Source: Phenylobacterium sp. J426 (lineage in GTDB: Bacteria > Pseudomonadota > Alphaproteobacteria > Caulobacterales > Caulobacteraceae). From it: a DNA stretch of 64,000 bases. Every line of letters starts with the position of its first letter. The first letter of the stretch is position 1. Of this stretch, positions 61,528 to 64,000 are shown piece by piece. Location: positions 1,054,001 through 1,118,000 of the forward strand of contig NZ_JAJOMY010000001.1 of assembly GCF_024699945.1 (NCBI RefSeq), in the 5' to 3' direction. Position numbers and translations under genes: made by a program. The notes under the pieces are model-generated. The model worked only from the letters and a program-made list of their open reading frames with translations, did no database searches and had not been told where the DNA came from.

Positions 61528-62001
61528 TCAGGCCGCCGTGGAACGCGCCGAGCCGGTGTCCTGCACCAGCAGGGCGTAGATGGCGTCGGTCGTCCGCGCC
61601 TGGCGCAGCTGCTCGCGCAGCTCGGCCTGGCGCAGCAGGCGCGAAACCCGGGCCAGGGCCCGCAGGTGGTCGGCGCCGGCGTCCTTCGGGGCGAACAGGG
61701 CGAAGATCAGGTCGACCGGCTTGTCGTCGACCGCGTCGAACTCCACCGGCTGCTCCAGGCGCACGAAGACGCCGCGCATCCGATCCAGGCCTTCCAGCCG
61801 CGCATGCGGGGCGGCCACGCCGTGGCCCACCCCGGTCGAGCCGGCCGCCTCGCGCTCCATCAGGGCGTCCAGGATGTCGCCCGCGTCGAGACCGAGCTTG
61901 CGGGCGGCGATCTCGGCGACCACGGCCAGGACCTGGCGTTTGCTGGAGGCGCTGACGCGCAGGGAGATCGCGGTGCGATCGAGAAGGTCGCCGATGTTCA
62001 T
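61528..62001 (-). CDS. ptsN: PtsN, nitrogen PTS enzyme IIA
   Basis: 157-residue EIIA-Ntr. ILDALMEREAAGSTGVGHGVAAPHARLEGL holds the phosphorylated His in APHAR; DLIFALFAPKDAGADHLRALARVSRLLRQ is the second conserved block. It regulates potassium, carbon and nitrogen functions through its phosphorylation state. The order rpoN, then hpf, then ptsN on one strand is the classic arrangement, here with an ExoD-like gene in between. Confidence 0.93.
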   Translation of the reverse strand: MNIGDLLDRTAISLRVSASSKRQVLAVVAEIAARKLGLDAGDILDALMEREAAGSTGVGHGVAAPHARLEGLDRMRGVFVRLEQPVEFDAVDDKPVDLIFALFAPKDAGADHLRALARVSRLLRQAELREQLRQARTTDAIYALLVQDTGSARSTAA

Positions 62002-62075
62002 AATGCTCTTCAGGTACTCACAAATGACCGCCGCCGCGGCTCCTAGCGGCCGCGTGTGACGATCGTCTGATAGTG

Positions 62076-62711
62076 CTAGTGGGCCGGACCTGTTCCCTCC
62101 GCGTCTTCCCCGTTGCGGTTACGCGTGCGCTCGGGGTCGATCCAGCCGATGTTTCCGTCGGGGCGGCGATATACCACCGAGATGCCGCCGTGCGCAGCGT
62201 TTCGGAACACAATTGTTTGAGCCTCGGTCAGGTCGAGCTCCATCACCGCCATGGAGACCGTCATCGCCCGGACCGGCTTCTCGGTCTCGGCGATGATCAT
62301 CGGCTCGGGGAAGCCCTGGGCCGCCCCGTCGTCCTCCTCGTCGTCATCGTCGCCCAGGTCCGGGGTCTGGATGACGAAATAGGCGGCGCTCTCGGCCTGC
62401 TTGGCCACCGCCTGCTGGTGGTGGTCCTTCAGCCGGTTCTTGTAGCGCCGGATGCGCTTGGCCATCTTCTGCATCGCGACGTCGAAGGCCATGTGGGCGT
62501 CGCCGCCCACGCCGTGCGTCGTCAGCTGCTGGCCCGAGGCCAGGGTGACCGCACAGTCGACCTTGAAGGCGTTGCCTTCGCGGCTGACCACCACGTCGGC
62601 CCCGCCGCCGCGGTCGAAGTACTTCTCGATGCTGGATGTAAGCTCGTCGGAGACTCGCGCGCGCAGAGCCTCGCCGACGTCGACGTGTTTGCCGGTGACC
62701 TGGACTTGCAT
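62076..62711 (-). CDS. hpf: Hibernation promoting factor, long form
   Basis: 211 residues. The N-terminal ribosome-binding domain (MQVQVTGKHVDVGEALRARV, VVSREGNAFKVDCAVTL) and the C-terminal dimerisation domain (PVRAMTVSMAVMELDLTEAQ, FRNAAHGGISVVYRRPDGNIG) are joined by an acidic linker. Long HPF makes 100S ribosome dimers in stationary phase. The ATG at 62711 is chosen as the family start; the longer frame runs into the upstream gene. Confidence 0.93.
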   Translation of the reverse strand: MQVQVTGKHVDVGEALRARVSDELTSSIEKYFDRGGGADVVVSREGNAFKVDCAVTLASGQQLTTHGVGGDAHMAFDVAMQKMAKRIRRYKNRLKDHHQQAVAKQAESAAYFVIQTPDLGDDDDEEDDGAAQGFPEPMIIAETEKPVRAMTVSMAVMELDLTEAQTIVFRNAAHGGISVVYRRPDGNIGWIDPERTRNRNGEDAEGTGPAH

Positions 62712-62743
62712 GAGACGATCAACGCGCCTCCCGGCGGAAGGTG

Positions 62744-63364
62744 TCAAGCCGCGCCGATCAGAGTTCGCGCATGCTGGAAAACGCTGATGATCAGCGAGGC
62801 GGCGAGCACCAGCACCGAGGCGCTGGTCAGCGCCACGGCATAGCCCAGCAGCGCCAGCAGGCCGCCGCGCTGCACCAGCGACAGCGCCAGCACGCACACC
62901 GCCGCCGCCGGCAGCAGGTTGCCCAGCGGGATCGGCAGGATGAGCACCACGGCCAGCAGCGTGCACACGAAGCCGATCACCCGCTGGCCGACGCCGCCGA
63001 ACAGGAACGTCAGCCGCGGCCGCGACAGGGCCTCGATCCGCTTCAGCCAGCGGGCCACCTTCGGCAGGCCGGCGCGGAGGTCGTCCAGCTCGATCGGCCG
63101 GTGGCGCAGGCGCTGCGGCAGCCAAGGCGCCTGAGCCCCCAGCATCAGTTGCGGCGCCAGCAGCAGCAGCGGCAGGCCGAAGATCGTGGTGCCGCCGGGC
63201 GGCAGCGGCAGCAGGCACAGCACGCCGAACACCAGCAGCAGGGCGCCCAGCGCCCGGCCGCCGAACCGGGCCGACAGCTCGTTCACCGAGATCCGCTCCG
63301 ACGGCGTCTCGGCGATCTCCTGCAGCACCTCGGACAGAGGCTGATGGCGGTCGGACAGCAGCAT
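62744..63364 (-). CDS. ExoD-family membrane protein
   Basis: 206 residues. The N-terminal SEVLQEIAETPSERISVNELSA and a series of hydrophobic helices (GALLLVFGVLCLLPLPPGGTTIFG, VIGFVCTLLAVVLILPIPLGN, and two near the end) match the ExoD exopolysaccharide-synthesis family. The biochemical role is unclear. It sits between rpoN and hpf. Confidence 0.85.
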   Translation of the reverse strand: MLLSDRHQPLSEVLQEIAETPSERISVNELSARFGGRALGALLLVFGVLCLLPLPPGGTTIFGLPLLLLAPQLMLGAQAPWLPQRLRHRPIELDDLRAGLPKVARWLKRIEALSRPRLTFLFGGVGQRVIGFVCTLLAVVLILPIPLGNLLPAAAVCVLALSLVQRGGLLALLGYAVALTSASVLVLAASLIISVFQHARTLIGAA

Positions 63365-63432
63365 TCGCCCTCATCTGGCGCGTCGGACGAGCTGCGCCAA
63401 GGGCCGGAACGCGGGAACCTGCCGGAAGGTGG

Positions 63433-64000
63433 CTAGACGGCTTCCTTCAACATCCGCCGCCGCTCCACCGACGAGGGGATGCGCATGGCCTCGCGGTACT
63501 TGGCCACCGTCCGGCGGGCGATGTCGACGCCGGCCTCCTTGAGGATCTCGACGATGCGGTCGTCGGAGTGGACGTCCTCCTCGCGCGCCTCGGCGTCGAT
63601 CAGCTGGCGGATCTTGTGCCGCACGCTCTCGGCCGAGTGCGCCTCGCCGCCGTCCGCCGAGGCGATCGCCGAGGTGAAGAAGAACTTCATCTCGAACACG
63701 CCGCGCGGCGTCGCCATGTACTTGTTCGACGTCACCCGGCTGACCGTGCTCTCGTGCATGCCGATGGCGTCGGCCACCGTCTTCAGGTTCAGCGGCCGCA
63801 GGTGCTCGACCCCGTAGGCCAGGAAGGCGTCCTGCTGGCGGACGATCTCGGACGAGACCTTCAGGATGGTCTTCGCCCGCTGGTCCAGGCTCTTCATCAG
63901 CCAGTTGGCCTGCGCCATGCAGTCGGCGACGAAGGTCTTCTCCTGGTCCGAGCGCGCCTTGCCGCTGACATGCGCGTGGTAGCGCTGGTCGACCAGAAGG
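63433..64000 (-). CDS. rpoN: RNA polymerase sigma-54 factor, C-terminal part
   Basis: About 189 residues of sigma-54 reading in from the right edge; the N-terminal activator-binding part is outside the window. Core-binding and DNA-binding regions are visible (TILKVSSEIVRQQDAFLAYG, LKTVADAIGMHESTVSRVTSNKYM), and the RpoN box ARRTVAKYREAM lies near the end. The neighbours hpf and ptsN are the usual ones. Confidence 0.95.
   Translation of the reverse strand, partial: LLVDQRYHAHVSGKARSDQEKTFVADCMAQANWLMKSLDQRAKTILKVSSEIVRQQDAFLAYGVEHLRPLNLKTVADAIGMHESTVSRVTSNKYMATPRGVFEMKFFFTSAIASADGGEAHSAESVRHKIRQLIDAEAREEDVHSDDRIVEILKEAGVDIARRTVAKYREAMRIPSSVERRRMLKEAV

Overview
The window is high-GC DNA that reads as an alphaproteobacterium of the Caulobacterales (Caulobacter/Phenylobacterium-like). 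This rests on the rpoN / hpf / ptsN chromosomal block, a DUF1150 gene beside an Hsp20 gene, a small secreted protein resembling Caulobacter CC_3452, two large TonB-dependent receptors and a complete trb-type conjugation operon. The genus is an inference.

Layout. 1-14.6 kb: conjugative type IV secretion operon (traG end, copG-like, trbB, trbC, D, E, J, L, F, G, I, traF, lytic transglycosylase, two DNA-binding regulators). A two-gene cassette, a PD-(D/E)XK nuclease-like protein and a phosphoribosyltransferase-like protein, is inserted between trbB and trbC. 14.9-32.5 kb: catabolic genes made of a hydrolase, enoyl-CoA hydratase, flavin oxidoreductases, thioesterase, IclR regulator, MaoC hydratase, AhpD-like protein, alcohol dehydrogenase, Ltp-like aldolase with its DUF35 partner, two acyl-CoA dehydrogenases, an acyl-CoA ligase, a Baeyer-Villiger monooxygenase and a CYP153-like P450. 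32.7-34.4 kb: secreted protein plus patatin lipoprotein. 34.6-40.6 kb: two TonB-dependent receptors. 41.7-46.9 kb: small secreted protein, MarR, tandem TetR-like regulator, TPR protein, DUF6065 protein and a second MarR. 47.7-52.6 kb: TetR regulator divergent from a tripartite EmrA/NodT/EmrB drug efflux operon. 53.2-57.1 kb: AarF/UbiB kinase, Hsp20-like protein, SDR and a truncated aldo/keto reductase. 57.1-58.7 kb: tyrosine integrase next to the 3' half of tRNA-Ala(GGC) and its terminator. 58.7-64 kb: ordinary chromosomal genes ending in rpoN.

Interpretation. The integrase and the half tRNA look like the right attachment end of an integrative element. The conjugation operon at the left could mobilise it and the catabolic/efflux genes could be its cargo, but the left end lies outside the window. 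The catabolic block fits terminal or ring oxygenation of a hydrophobic substrate (P450, Baeyer-Villiger enzyme), CoA activation, dehydrogenation, hydration and retro-aldol cleavage, with the TonB receptors as likely uptake routes.

Quality warning. About twenty genes are split by single-base frameshifts, almost all at short homopolymers, and most corrected reading frames match full-length family members. I treat these as probable consensus errors rather than pseudogenes and annotate the genes across the shifts.
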